A stretch of DNA of 64,000 bases from Acanthopleura granulata. Its lineage: Eukaryota > Mollusca > Polyplacophora > Chitonida > Chitonidae. The stretch's first letter is position 1. The number at the start of each line of letters is the position of its first letter. Positions 22,301 through 34,300 of this stretch are shown here, piece after piece. The notes below the pieces were generated by a model, which did not search any database, was not told the origin of the DNA, and was given only the letters and a program-made list of their open reading frames with translations. Made by a program: the position numbers and the translations under genes. The DNA lies in contig JABBOT010000004.1 of NCBI GenBank assembly GCA_016165875.1, forward strand, positions 9,090,889 through 9,154,888. Direction: 5' to 3'.

Positions 22301-25300
22301 TACAACCCCATATGAAGGAGACAATATGACAGTTAATGGACAAAAAGAAACTAAAGATAAACTTTGAATTGAATGTTAAATGTTTTTAGCTTACTCATGT
22401 ATAATGATTTTTTTCTGTCACTAGGAATATGATGAATTGACAAACAAAATTCATGAGCTCCAATTGAAGGAGCAGAAGTTGATGGAACAAATGAGTATGG
22501 ACAGGGCTTCTCCAACACCTAGTCCTACAAGTGTAGCTGAAGCCTCATTAAGGACCCCAACGCGAATCCTTGCCCCAATAGACAATGCTGCCAGCCTTCA
22601 GGCGCCTGCAAAGGCGCTGAAATCACCTGTGAAAGCAACAGTCAAGGCGTTCCTTCCAAACCACCAAAAAACTATAGTAAGTCAGGGAGTATTTTATGGC
22701 ATTTTGTTTAACCAGTTAAATCTTCATTTTGACTGATGGCTATATGTAAGTAACTAAATAGAAACTTCTGTGAATGTTATTTATCAGAATGGATATTTTA
22801 TAATGCCATCCAAGCAGATTAGAAAACTTTTATGTGTACTAATGTTTCTGTCAGTTGATTATTGTCATAATAGAGCTACATGTATATTCTCACTTTGAAA
22901 TTCAGTTGTTCAAATACAGGCTTCTAACATCTATAATCATGAATGTCTGGTGTGTTGTTTTCATAAATAAGGTACCAGTTAAACCAGGGGTTACATTAAA
23001 GGATGGTTTAGCGAAGGCAATGAAACTTCGAGAGTTAGATCCAGATGGCTGTGTAGTACTACAAAATAAAACAAGGTGAGTGTTTTTCTGATTTTGAAAT
23101 GAAAAATTATTCATGAAATGATGTTCCGTATTTTATTAAATTTGAGCTGGTAGACAGAGAACTTCTTGGAGAAGGATCATGTGACTACCAAATTCCTGAT
23201 CGAAATGGTTGTGTTCTGCTGGTTTAAAGACAATGGACAGTTGTAGAGGAAACATTTCCAAAGGTCAGAGTTGTAAGGGAGCGCTTAAATGCCAAATTAG
23301 GCTAGGATCCAGGAGGTCTGCACGTCAATAATGGTTGCTGTTGAGGAAGACCACTGGTTCCAAGGCCCCAGAAGGGAGTGATAGAAATCAAAATTTTGAA
23401 AGCCAAAATCAAGTTTTAAAAACTTTTGCTGGCCAGTTTGGAATCTGAGTTGAGCCCAAAAATTTAGTTTACAAACGAAGAAAAATTTCATGTTCTGCTG
23501 TGGAATTAACTATAGATTTCTGTGAACATTCACTTCATAACTTTACCTTTGAGAAGGAAAAAAACATGGCTTTTTTGATAAAAACTGAAAGAATGCAAAT
23601 TACATTTAATGAATGGGCAACATTTTATAAGGATTCAAAGAACAAAAGATTGCAAAGAAATGTTGACAGCATCTTACAAATACATACACCTTTCAGTTGT
23701 TATATTCCAGTTTATTTAAATATGCCATCTATTACAGGGGTTCTTCTAACCGATCTCTTTATAGAAACTGAGTTTGAACAAATCACAAACTCAGTATTTT
23801 TCATCAATAATGTATGTAAAATATATCTAAAACTCATTTATTTTATCAAAACTCAATACAAAATTTGTCTAAAACTCAATTTTCCGATATTTCTTGTTGT
23901 GGTTACCACTATGACAAAGTGGCTACAAAAACCCCTGTATTAACATCAAGTAAAATTGAAGGCGAGTTATCTCCCTTGGAAAACTTTACTTCAATGAAGA
24001 TCAGATCACCCCTTTGTTGACCATTTATCCTCAAATCTCACTTACTTGTCCAAATGCTGTAGTGAATCTTTACTTCACTTTTATGTCTGCTATGCCCAAT
24101 GCAGTGACTTTTTTGGCCATAAATCACTGCCATTTGTGACAGAAATGTCAGACTAAAATGGAAATTGTGGCCAAGAGGATAAAAATGGTGTTGGGTGTAC
24201 ATGACAGATGAAATACCTCTTGTTTGCAGAATTATCACAGTAAATGAAGTAATTTTAACAGTAAATGAAGTAATTATTACAGTGTTGAACTGAATGGAAT
24301 ATTGGTTCGTAAGTACTACCTATGTGAATCCCTGACCAGGTAAATTTGTATCTGGAAATTATGCTTTTAATAATGGGGATAGATCATAGAGCTGTAAATC
24401 TCCATGCAAGGTAGCGCTTTTATTGCATGTCAATGTAGAGTATACTAGAGGTACAGAAATGACAAGCTGAAGAGTTATAAATGGGAATGATTGTTGCTTC
24501 CGTGCAGAAAACCTGTATCCTGGGAGACAGACATGTCACAGTTGGCAGGAGAAGAGCTTTGTGTGGAGTTGGATACCTTCAGACCTATCCTCACACATAT
24601 CTATGTAAGCCTCTCTTACTTTTACATGGTAAATTTACTCTCAGGTGCAAGAAAATCTGGTTCTCTATTAAGCGTCAAATAAATCAATGACGTTTTAGTG
24701 CAGAGATTTTCCAGTACAAACTCTCAGGTGATGTGAGTGAGGTTTAGTATTTAAATTTGTATCTACTCAAAAAATTTATCTCACAAGTGTGCAAATTTAG
24801 ATTCAAAAAAAGGACATGAAATGTCACTTTCCTGCGCAATTTTATTCTACCTTCAAAACAATCCACAGAACACTTTTCTAAGAGAAATGGAAATCTCAGA
24901 ACTAGATCAAATTAGCCATGGACAAAATTTTACATCAAATACAGCACTTCTATAGAATTGTTCTAACCTGATGTCATTGCATGTGTTCTTCCTCTGATGC
25001 TTCTCTTTTTTTTTGTCTACAGGCCAGGAAGACGTTCTTCTCTTTGACAGTGTGCAATGCTTGTCACAAATTCCTCTTCCAAGGGTTTCGTTGTCAGACG
25101 TGTGGGTTTCGGTTTCATCAGAGGTGTGCCCCACGTGTACCTATGAGTTGTCAGCCAGGAGATGAGGTGTTCTATTCAGACTATTATTACTCAGATGCCG
25201 AGCGAAGTAAACAGTATGTATTTAATACGTCTTTTGCCAGCTGATGTGGCATATGTACAACATACCTATTGCTGCAAATAAGTTTGTTCTGTTAGTACAT

Positions 25301-28300
25301 GTTTAAAGTTTTGTTGAAGAACTACCTTAGTATGGTTTCATTGAATTTAAAACGTTGATATACTGTCTGTATGCACAAAACAAAAATTTATTTTCTGTTC
25401 ATATATATATATATAAATTCGGAGAAAGTATGGGTAGAAATAAAAATATCAGTGCCTGTAAAGCCATATCTTGTGGCAATATTGGCAACAGTAACTTCAG
25501 TATAGTGCTTTGTTGTTCTCTTGAACAAGTCATTCTACTGAAATTGCCTAGTTTATTTGCCTTTCCTGTGTTATTGAGATTATGTTGTTCTGTGTGTATA
25601 CATACATGCATAATAACAACACATGTTTAATATTCATGCTTACAGAAAGTTCATGCTAACACCAACTTACTTACTGTTTTCCTTTCAGCTTACTCTCTTA
25701 CCCTTACAGTCACCCTCAGACTTTGCTATCTACCCCTTTTGCCAACTCTCAAACGCGCACTATGCCTCGAAGGCCGCCGCCACCATTAGCGCAGAGGGAA
25801 CGCTCAACCTCTGCTCCCAATGTCTACGTCGTTAATGATGGTGACACATCACTAGAGGTACAGTAGGCTGATTCCAGGACAGCCACAGCATAGCGTGTTG
25901 TCCATCATCACTGTTGTCTGCTGCTGTGCTGCATTGTACCCTCCCTAGCCTGCTGCTGCTAATGCTTCCTCTTGTGTCATTCTCTGCAGCCATTGGTGTC
26001 TATTCTCTTGCAGTGTACAAAGAAACATACATGACCAGGGCCTGTTTTCTCAAAGAATACTCTTAAAGCTCAGGCTGAAAAATGGAAGAATCCTACCCCC
26101 TGACCCTTGGGACCCAAATTTCAATGTCCATTCAACATGTTGAGCTTACATTAGAACAGAGTTTTCTTTGAGTAATCAAACCCTCAATGTGAATGCATAG
26201 ATGTTGTGCTTGTGGTAATATTTAACTTGTTATTATACCTGTACACTAATATATGCTCCATGGGGGAAGCTTTAACATGTGAACAGTCATTACTTGTAGG
26301 TAGGACATGAGAAAATAATCTGTTATTGAGACAGGTTTCACTGTTCATAAATGTATGCATGTGTGTTGTGATGTCTTCTCCCCAGTAGTTTATGTCTCCC
26401 ATGTCCATTCATAGTAATGCTGATGTGGCAGCATTATTATAGTATTGGGATGCAAGTATGTATTGGCTTCACTTACTAATCTATGAAAGTATTATTTCAA
26501 GAACTTTAAATATATATTCCAGCAATGCCTCAACAAAGGCCAGAGGGTTATTTGAAAACAGTGATTGTATTTTAAATAAAAGGAGCCCAGAAAAGGTATT
26601 TTAAGTTCTTGAACAAATACCTGCTGGTGTGCTTTTTTTTTAGGTACATGATGGTTATAATAAAGCTATTTCTAGTGTTGTTGCAGCTGTTCTTCCTGTC
26701 TAATTCTCAGGCTTCTAGGTTGCTTTTCAGCAGAGGATACTTTCCACAGCATGTCATCAGCAATTTAATAGACAGCCTTACACAATGAGATAAGATTCAA
26801 TAGTGTCATTGAATAATGTTTGTTGTCACCAAGCCCAGTATTTCATGAAATCAGATTTTTGCATTTGAATATTTCATTCCCCAGTTTTTAGAAGTATATC
26901 TAAGTAATTTCAAGAGTAACTTTATCTAAATTCATGTTTTATCAAAGATAATTGGGTTGGTCTACAGGGCCTGATCTAGGGTAAAAGTTTTGGCACCTAT
27001 ACAACATAGAAAAGCATACATTATATGCGTTTTGAATTTTCCAAGTCTGTCTAACCTCTTGAGCTACTTCAAGAACTGTTCCTCACAATAATAAATCAAA
27101 TGTTTTGACTTTTACATCATTTGGTACATCATGCGTTCTTGTTTGTGCTCCCAAACCCCATATAACAGGTCGAAAATGGCCTAAACCAGGCATTGCTTTA
27201 TATGAACATAGTGGTATGCGTGAAAGGCTGGCTTATGTGCTATGACAAAAAAAAAGTCCTGAATGCCTGACAGAACATGTGTGTGGAACCCTGGCAGAAC
27301 TTGGAAGCCTCAGATTTACATGTGTAGATCTATACCCGTGTCTTGTCACTTGTGTGCTTTTTGTCTCTTTTGCATGGCTCTCCATCTGAATCCTTTCATG
27401 CCCAATACAGCTGCCAGGTCACAGAAACCTCCATCCTTAGTCAGTGCAAAATCTTCCTCTGCACCTAATGTATTTGATCTGATCAGTCCAGCTGATCTAC
27501 CAGAACTGGAGGTAGGTGCAGCAACAACAGTAGTCAGCTGGGCAAACAAGGTTTTGGATTAATTCCCCTGTTTTGTTACTCCCTTGTCACCTTATTTTGT
27601 CTTTCTGGTATAATTAAGACATGCCACTGGTTCATTGAGTTGATCGTTTCCCACTATTCAAACCAGTTCAAAATTGAGCTGATGGCAATAGCCATATAAG
27701 TATGCACATGGCAACTTTGTACACATATATTGTGAAGCTGGAGTAAATCATCATTTGCTATTCCTGTCTTCATCCATTTGGTTACTAATTTGTTTTAAGT
27801 TTCCTAGTAGTTTCAATTTCAGATATGACCATATATTTTTAATGCTATTTAGGGCAGGTTAACAGGCCATGCTACCGGATGGCTGTTCTACATGTTCTGT
27901 GCTTCTGTGTATTTTATGTATTCACTCTGAAGGATGCTTTCTGCTTAATCAGCTCTTTTTGCACTTCAATAGCTACTAGCTAATTTGATTTTATTTAACA
28001 ATGTCTCATTGATTTGTGTTATTACATGGTTAGTACAATTTGTTCTTGCATGGAACAGTGTTTATACAGCATCTTATTGTGGTGTTGGTTGGGCTTGATG
28101 TTAGACTATGATTGTCTAATTGTTTATGAAAATACTGAAAGTAAAATTTGTGGCTGTTTACATTTTAAGATGTTTGTCTGCTTTCGTTGTCTTGGATAAA
28201 AGACACAGGTATATTGTGAGTAATACTGTAAATTTTGTTAATTTTGGTGTAAATAATCACAAATGTAAAAATATAATGTAATAAATTAAATAATTTGATT

Positions 28301-31300
28301 AAATTCTAAGATTTCATGAATGTAACTCACATTTCACATTTCTCCATTTTCTACTATTTCAGGATTTTGCTAAAAGATTTGTACATGTATCACAAGGTAA
28401 TGTATGAAGATCTCATGTGTTACTACGTGTATATATGATCTAACCAGCAGCAGTGCTGGTATCAGGTAATATGTGGCTAATCTAAGCTGCTAGGCTCTCC
28501 TTTTCTTTTCTTATGGTGTATTGTAAATCAGGCACATCTGTTGTAACAGATCTCTATTGGTACATGCATTTGGAGAACAGTGTATTCGAAAAAGGCTGGT
28601 ACTGATTACAAGAAATTAAAGGTGTGAATGATTAAAGGAGAAGGTCAGATAAGTATTAGCCAGTTAATGACACAAGTTGACATACCCAACATTGCTGTTC
28701 AGGACGTCTTGAAATCTGAGAGTTAGAGCATAGATGCCATTACAGTCATTGGTCAGAGATGTTGCAAGAGGAGAGCTGATTGTAGCTATAGTTTTAATAG
28801 CTTTCACTGACTGCATCTGAACTTCTTTCAGATTCCCCTAGCACTTCATCTGGTAAACATAACGTGTATAAGAATGTGCGTCATTCAAGTGATAGTAATA
28901 CTGTCACACTGAGAAATCGCAACTTGATTTTGTCTGGTGGAAAAGGTAAATAGCATTGGAGTTCTGTGGAGTTTTAATTCCACCAGTTTTCTCCCCCTGG
29001 ATTTGCCTAACACACTCCCATTTTCTGTTGATGACAAGGTGCTTCTTTATTGTTCAGAGTGTTTGAAATGCTGAAAGCTGTATAACTTACTCAGAATGAT
29101 TTGTGTATCATTTTATATTAAAATAAATAAACATCATCACTCTAGATAAACATAAGATCTACACCAATAATATATTGTCTTGTAAAGAAAACGTAAACCT
29201 TTTATCTATTAATAGTATGTTTGGTTGCATTGAATGATTCTGTAAAGTACACCAAGGCCAATACTTGGTGTCTTTTCTGCTAGATGAAAATACTCACAAA
29301 CCATTAATTGGATTTTATCTGAACAAAGGACTCATAAATGCTGATAGCTAATTTTTAAACTGTGTGATGGTATTTGTATATTTATTGACCCTTGTCACTT
29401 AGTATGCAGTGCTGTTTATAGCATGAGGGTTACAGCAAGTTTTATTGAGGCCAATTTCTCAAGTGAGCATAGCATTGCTTAATACACATACCTTACATGG
29501 CACCATAATGCCCATGTGTACCTGGCACCAGCTGTAATGCATACATGTAATGCCTCTCAAAGTAAATTGTAGCTGGCACTTGAATGCCTATATGTACTTG
29601 GCACTTGCTTCAGTGGCAGTCTAATGCATTTTTATGACAACATATTACCAACATCTACCTGGCACTGGCTACCCTGGAGGCATAATACCTGTATGTACCT
29701 AACTTTGTGTGCCATGGCAAATTGCAGCCATGTTATTTATGTCCACGACAGTATAATGCTGATATGTTGCAACTGAATGCCTGTATATTTCCGGTAGTGA
29801 CTGTCGTTGTTGAAATCAGGCACAGGCGGCCACGTTACATCTTACTTCCATGGCAGCGTAATGCACTTATATAGACCAGTCTCAGTAGTTATGCTCACTT
29901 GTGAAACAGGCCATTGGTCTTGAAAATTTTTCTGAAGACGTTTCTTCATGAATGAATCATTTTATACTAATTGTTTCCGTGCATGTATTTTTTGTTTTTT
30001 TTCACATTTACTGGATATGACAGGAAAAAGTTTTAAATTGTATACAGAGGCATTTTGTGAAATTTACTTTTTTTCCCTTGTATAATTAGATCTTTTATTA
30101 CATTTTTGAGTGGGAAACAATTAGAAATCACACAGCTTTTGGTGACAATCATTAATTTTTACCTATAACTGACATCTTTCTTTTAAGTTTATCAAGTGTC
30201 TGAAACTTGGTAGGACATAATTGTCTTTCAAGATACTATTTTCTAATCCTCTACATCTGATATTGGCTTGTGAATATTTTGTTTAATTTTCAGTTTTTAT
30301 GGATCATGAACTGTTGTAATATCCTGATTATACTATTGCAGTCAGGTTATGGTATTTTGTCACTCGTTATTTTCAGGTCAAAATTCTAGCACACTAGCAC
30401 CCCCATTATTGCAAAGTCCTGGTGGCAGTCCTACAAAGATTCTGAGTGCACAGGCCTCTCCTACAAACACAGTTAAACAGATTAGGCCAAGGGCCAAGTC
30501 AGCAGATTCAGAAACAACCAAAAAAACTGTAAGTTTGGTGGTGCTTAAACACTTAATTACAGTGTGTCAAAAATATCTGTTAATATCTGTTATGGTGTTA
30601 AATGTCTGACCTAGTTTCTTAGTGCTTTCCCAACAATTGTTTCTTTAAAAAAAAAAAAAAAAAGAGAGATAACTACAGTAAATTTAACTGAGAACAGTAT
30701 TGTTGTGTTAAGAAATCAATTAACATGCAAAAGTGGCACATCTTTTCCTGGCTTATGAAAGAAAAAAAAAAGTTATCCTGATTATGTGGGTGCTGTGTTA
30801 AGCCATTTATGGTATTTGTTCTGTGATATATAATATTGGCTTCGAATTTTACGTCTTGGCTGGATTTTGCCGTTTTTTTTAGCAGAGGTCACGGCGAGAC
30901 TCAAATGAAGATTGGGAAATCCCAGCAGAAGAAATCAGCATTGGTCCGAGGATAGGGTCAGGGTCATTTGGGACAGTGTTCAGGGGTCATTGGCATGGGC
31001 CGGTAGCAGTCAAACGTCTTAATGTCACAGATCCAACACCAGCACAGTTACAGGCTTTCAAGAATGAAGTAGCAGTTTTAAGGTATTTTAAGGATTCCAA
31101 ATTGACATGCGGTTTTCCTTATTTACCTGTGGGCTTTTTATGTGCATGCATGTATTTTATTATCATCCTTCTTGTAATGTTGCTACAGTTCATTCATTCA
31201 GCTGAAGTGTTGGCTTTCCACAGCCAATCTGCCCCAGACCATCACCCATGAGATTGCAGGCTCAAATCCAGGTCTGGCTGGGTTGATGGCAGCTTTTAAA

Positions 31301-34300
31301 CAGTGAGGTTTGTCTGGTACATGTACTTAGTCAAGGTCTGTGGTTTACTCTACAAATTCTGGTTTCATTCACTCGTATATGACTTTATCATATATTATTG
31401 TGAAAGCTTTCCAAATATGTCGTTGAATCTCAGTGAAATAAATAATAATCAATATTCTGTTTTTATAATGTTCATTTTCATCTATCATAGGAATCTTATA
31501 GTTCCGTTGCATTTTTACGGACGATTATAGCGAATATGGTATGTCTTCAGTATCTGGTTCATTGTTTTTAAGCCCAGTTCACCAATGCCATCTTGTTAAA
31601 TTTATCGAAAGGGCAATACGGAGGGCTTGAACTTTGACCTCTTGTTGCTGAACATACCATTTAAATAGTTGTGTCGAACATTTGTTTGATTTCAACAGTT
31701 TTGTGAAATATTGGATGCACTTTGTTGAATTGTCTTGTCTAATATAAACAGTTGTATTAGTTCCGGTAGTGTGAAAGGAACATCTATGACATGTTCTGTA
31801 GTTTAACCAGATGTATATACACTTACCAATTGAAGAAATCATACCACATTTGTTCCCCTATTAGGAATGGTGTAGGGTGCAAATACATGCAAATACAGTG
31901 ATATTTCTATACTTGTATGTCATTAAAAGTGTTATGTCCAGGTTTAACATGTTTGTATTTTTTCTTTTTTAGAAAAACACGACACGTCAACATTTTGTTG
32001 TTCATGGGTTGTACGTCCAAACCTCAACTTACCATAGTCACACAGTGGTGTGAAGGTCGCAGTTTGTATAAACATCTCCATGTACAAGAAACAAAGTTTG
32101 ATATGAAAGATTTGATTGAAATTGCCCGCCAAACAGCTCAAGGCATGGAGTAAGTATACTAGTGTTTATAAATTTGATATAGTCATTTGTAATGTTGAAA
32201 TGTATAAAGTTTAGTAGTTATATAATATCTCTATATATATTTGAAGTGGTATTTTTCAGTAAGTTAATTTCTTAAATTTTGCTCACCTGTAATTTAATTT
32301 TAATCACCTGTAATCTATTTCTGTTAAACAAATTATAGTGCATTTGAATTTGTGATTGTTACATTGTCCCACTACTGTTGTCATACTAGATATTTCTAAG
32401 GTTGTGGTGTTTATCTCTGAACGATCTGGGGCCAGGATAACAAAGCTGTCTTAGATCTGTTAAAGTCACACTTATTTTTAACTTCAAAATTGTTTACTGT
32501 GCTAAAATTGTGAGTTACCCTGTGAGATATCATAGATTTTCGTAACAAAATTGGAGTTAAATTTAATTCAGAGTTCAGAAATAATACCACACCTAAGCTT
32601 GGTGATCTTGGGCCCCATTAATAATAAAAACAATAATAATACTTTATTTAAAGAGGAGGTTCTATTAGTACAGGACAAATCTTCCTTGAGCCCCTTACAC
32701 AACACCCTTTCACACACACATTCACACAAACATACATTGCCCTATCTAGGATCTACAACCTAAACCATTACTTACAACACTATTTTATACAAGGAGAAAC
32801 AGGTATGACTGTGACAACGAAAAAAAGGCTTTACAGTCTTAAAATACAATTAAAAAGAGAGCTATTTGTGCATCTATGTAGATGTATCATCAAAACATCA
32901 AGATGTGATAGTTCATGTGAGTACCAAGATCAAAACTGGTTTTAGTTGGATAGAGAAGTGTTGGAGAAAATGTGGGCTTCTAAGCATCTGTTAAATGACA
33001 GTAAATGAGGTGATTTTTTGACAGAAGAGCATGCATCAGATCATGTTCACTCAGACAAGACAACAGTTGGGTAGCAATGTATCTTTCTGAAATCTTTGAG
33101 AGGGTCGGTAAGATGGAATTCAGGCGGTAATTGTCACAAGATGTCTTTGGGCCACTTTTGTAAACAGGAGTTACACGAGCATGTTTGAAGTCATCAGGAA
33201 AAATGCATGTTCCCATAGACTGATTAAAAATAAAGGTTAATGATGGGACTATGAAGGTCGCTGATAGCTTTAGAAGTCTAGGACCAACCCCATCGAGCCC
33301 AGTGGATTTGTTCATGTCCAGGTCAAGCAAACTTTTGTAAACCTCTGCCTGAGATATAAATGCAGGCTCAAAAGTTTAGTTACCTATCTTATTATGAATG
33401 TAGCTTTCCAGGTTGGTTAGATTTCCTGTTGACATAGGATTTTGGTGATACTAAATCAGCTACAGTTACAGAATATTCATTTAACATGTTGGCAACCTTT
33501 TGGGAGATTGTTGTTTGCTCCTTGCTTGATATCATTCTCCAGAATGGTAGGAAATGGGGTCTTGGGAGAGAGAGAAAACCTATGTCTTTCTACAATTTCC
33601 AAAGGGTTTTGGAGGACATTTTGTTTGCCTCTGAGATCTGTACTTCTTTTAATTTTGCTGTATCTATGAGTACCTAAGTTTTATTTCACCAGTATCTGTA
33701 CTTTTCCAGGTTGCATTTTTGGTGATACCCCTCATTTTACGAGCTAGCCTAATGTCTTCCCAATACCATTCAGGCTGTTGTATCTTTGATTCTCTTGGAT
33801 TTTATGGGTGCATGTTTGTTCACAATGTTATGGAAGAGATTGTATCATGTTTTCAGAGATGCATTTGGGTTACTTTCTAGTTCCACGGTGTGGAATGGCA
33901 CAGTGGAAAGCTGTTGTAAGAACATATTCTCATCAAAGGTTTTAAAGTCTCTATGTTATGGTGATGTGAGTATTTTTATATTCTCTGCTGCAGGTAGACT
34001 TCACAATACAAGTGTCATAATGGTCGCTTATTGCATAGTGGGGGACTTTCTACTTGTGTTATACACTGTGGTTGAGTTGTATAAACGTGATCCAGGCAGC
34101 TGCCTCTGGTCTAACTCACTCTGGTCGCATTATTGACCAGTTGATGCAGATCGTATGTCTGTGTTAAGTTAGCCCATCCTCTAGGGATATCCCCTGGATT
34201 CAGCATGTCAGTGTTCAGGTCACCAACAATCATAATTTCCTCATTTTCACCAGAAGCAATAGCCAACATCAAAATACTCATACCATGAAGAGTGAGAGCT

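Larger units (their letters stand above)
20095..22424. other. RAF intron 2
   Basis: Contains a poly-C/(CA)n run at 20890-20915 and one full-length SINE. No other element or exon recognised. Confidence 0.75.

Noticed and set aside
23500..23943. 147-codon frame in RAF intron 4
   Set aside because: AT-rich, locally repetitive, no domain, and it lies between two RAF exons whose junction already fits perfectly.
31180..31295. Possible second type of tRNA-derived SINE in RAF intron 11 (GGCTCAAATCCAGG)
   Set aside because: Only a B-box-like word and loose context; no second copy, tail or duplication found by eye.
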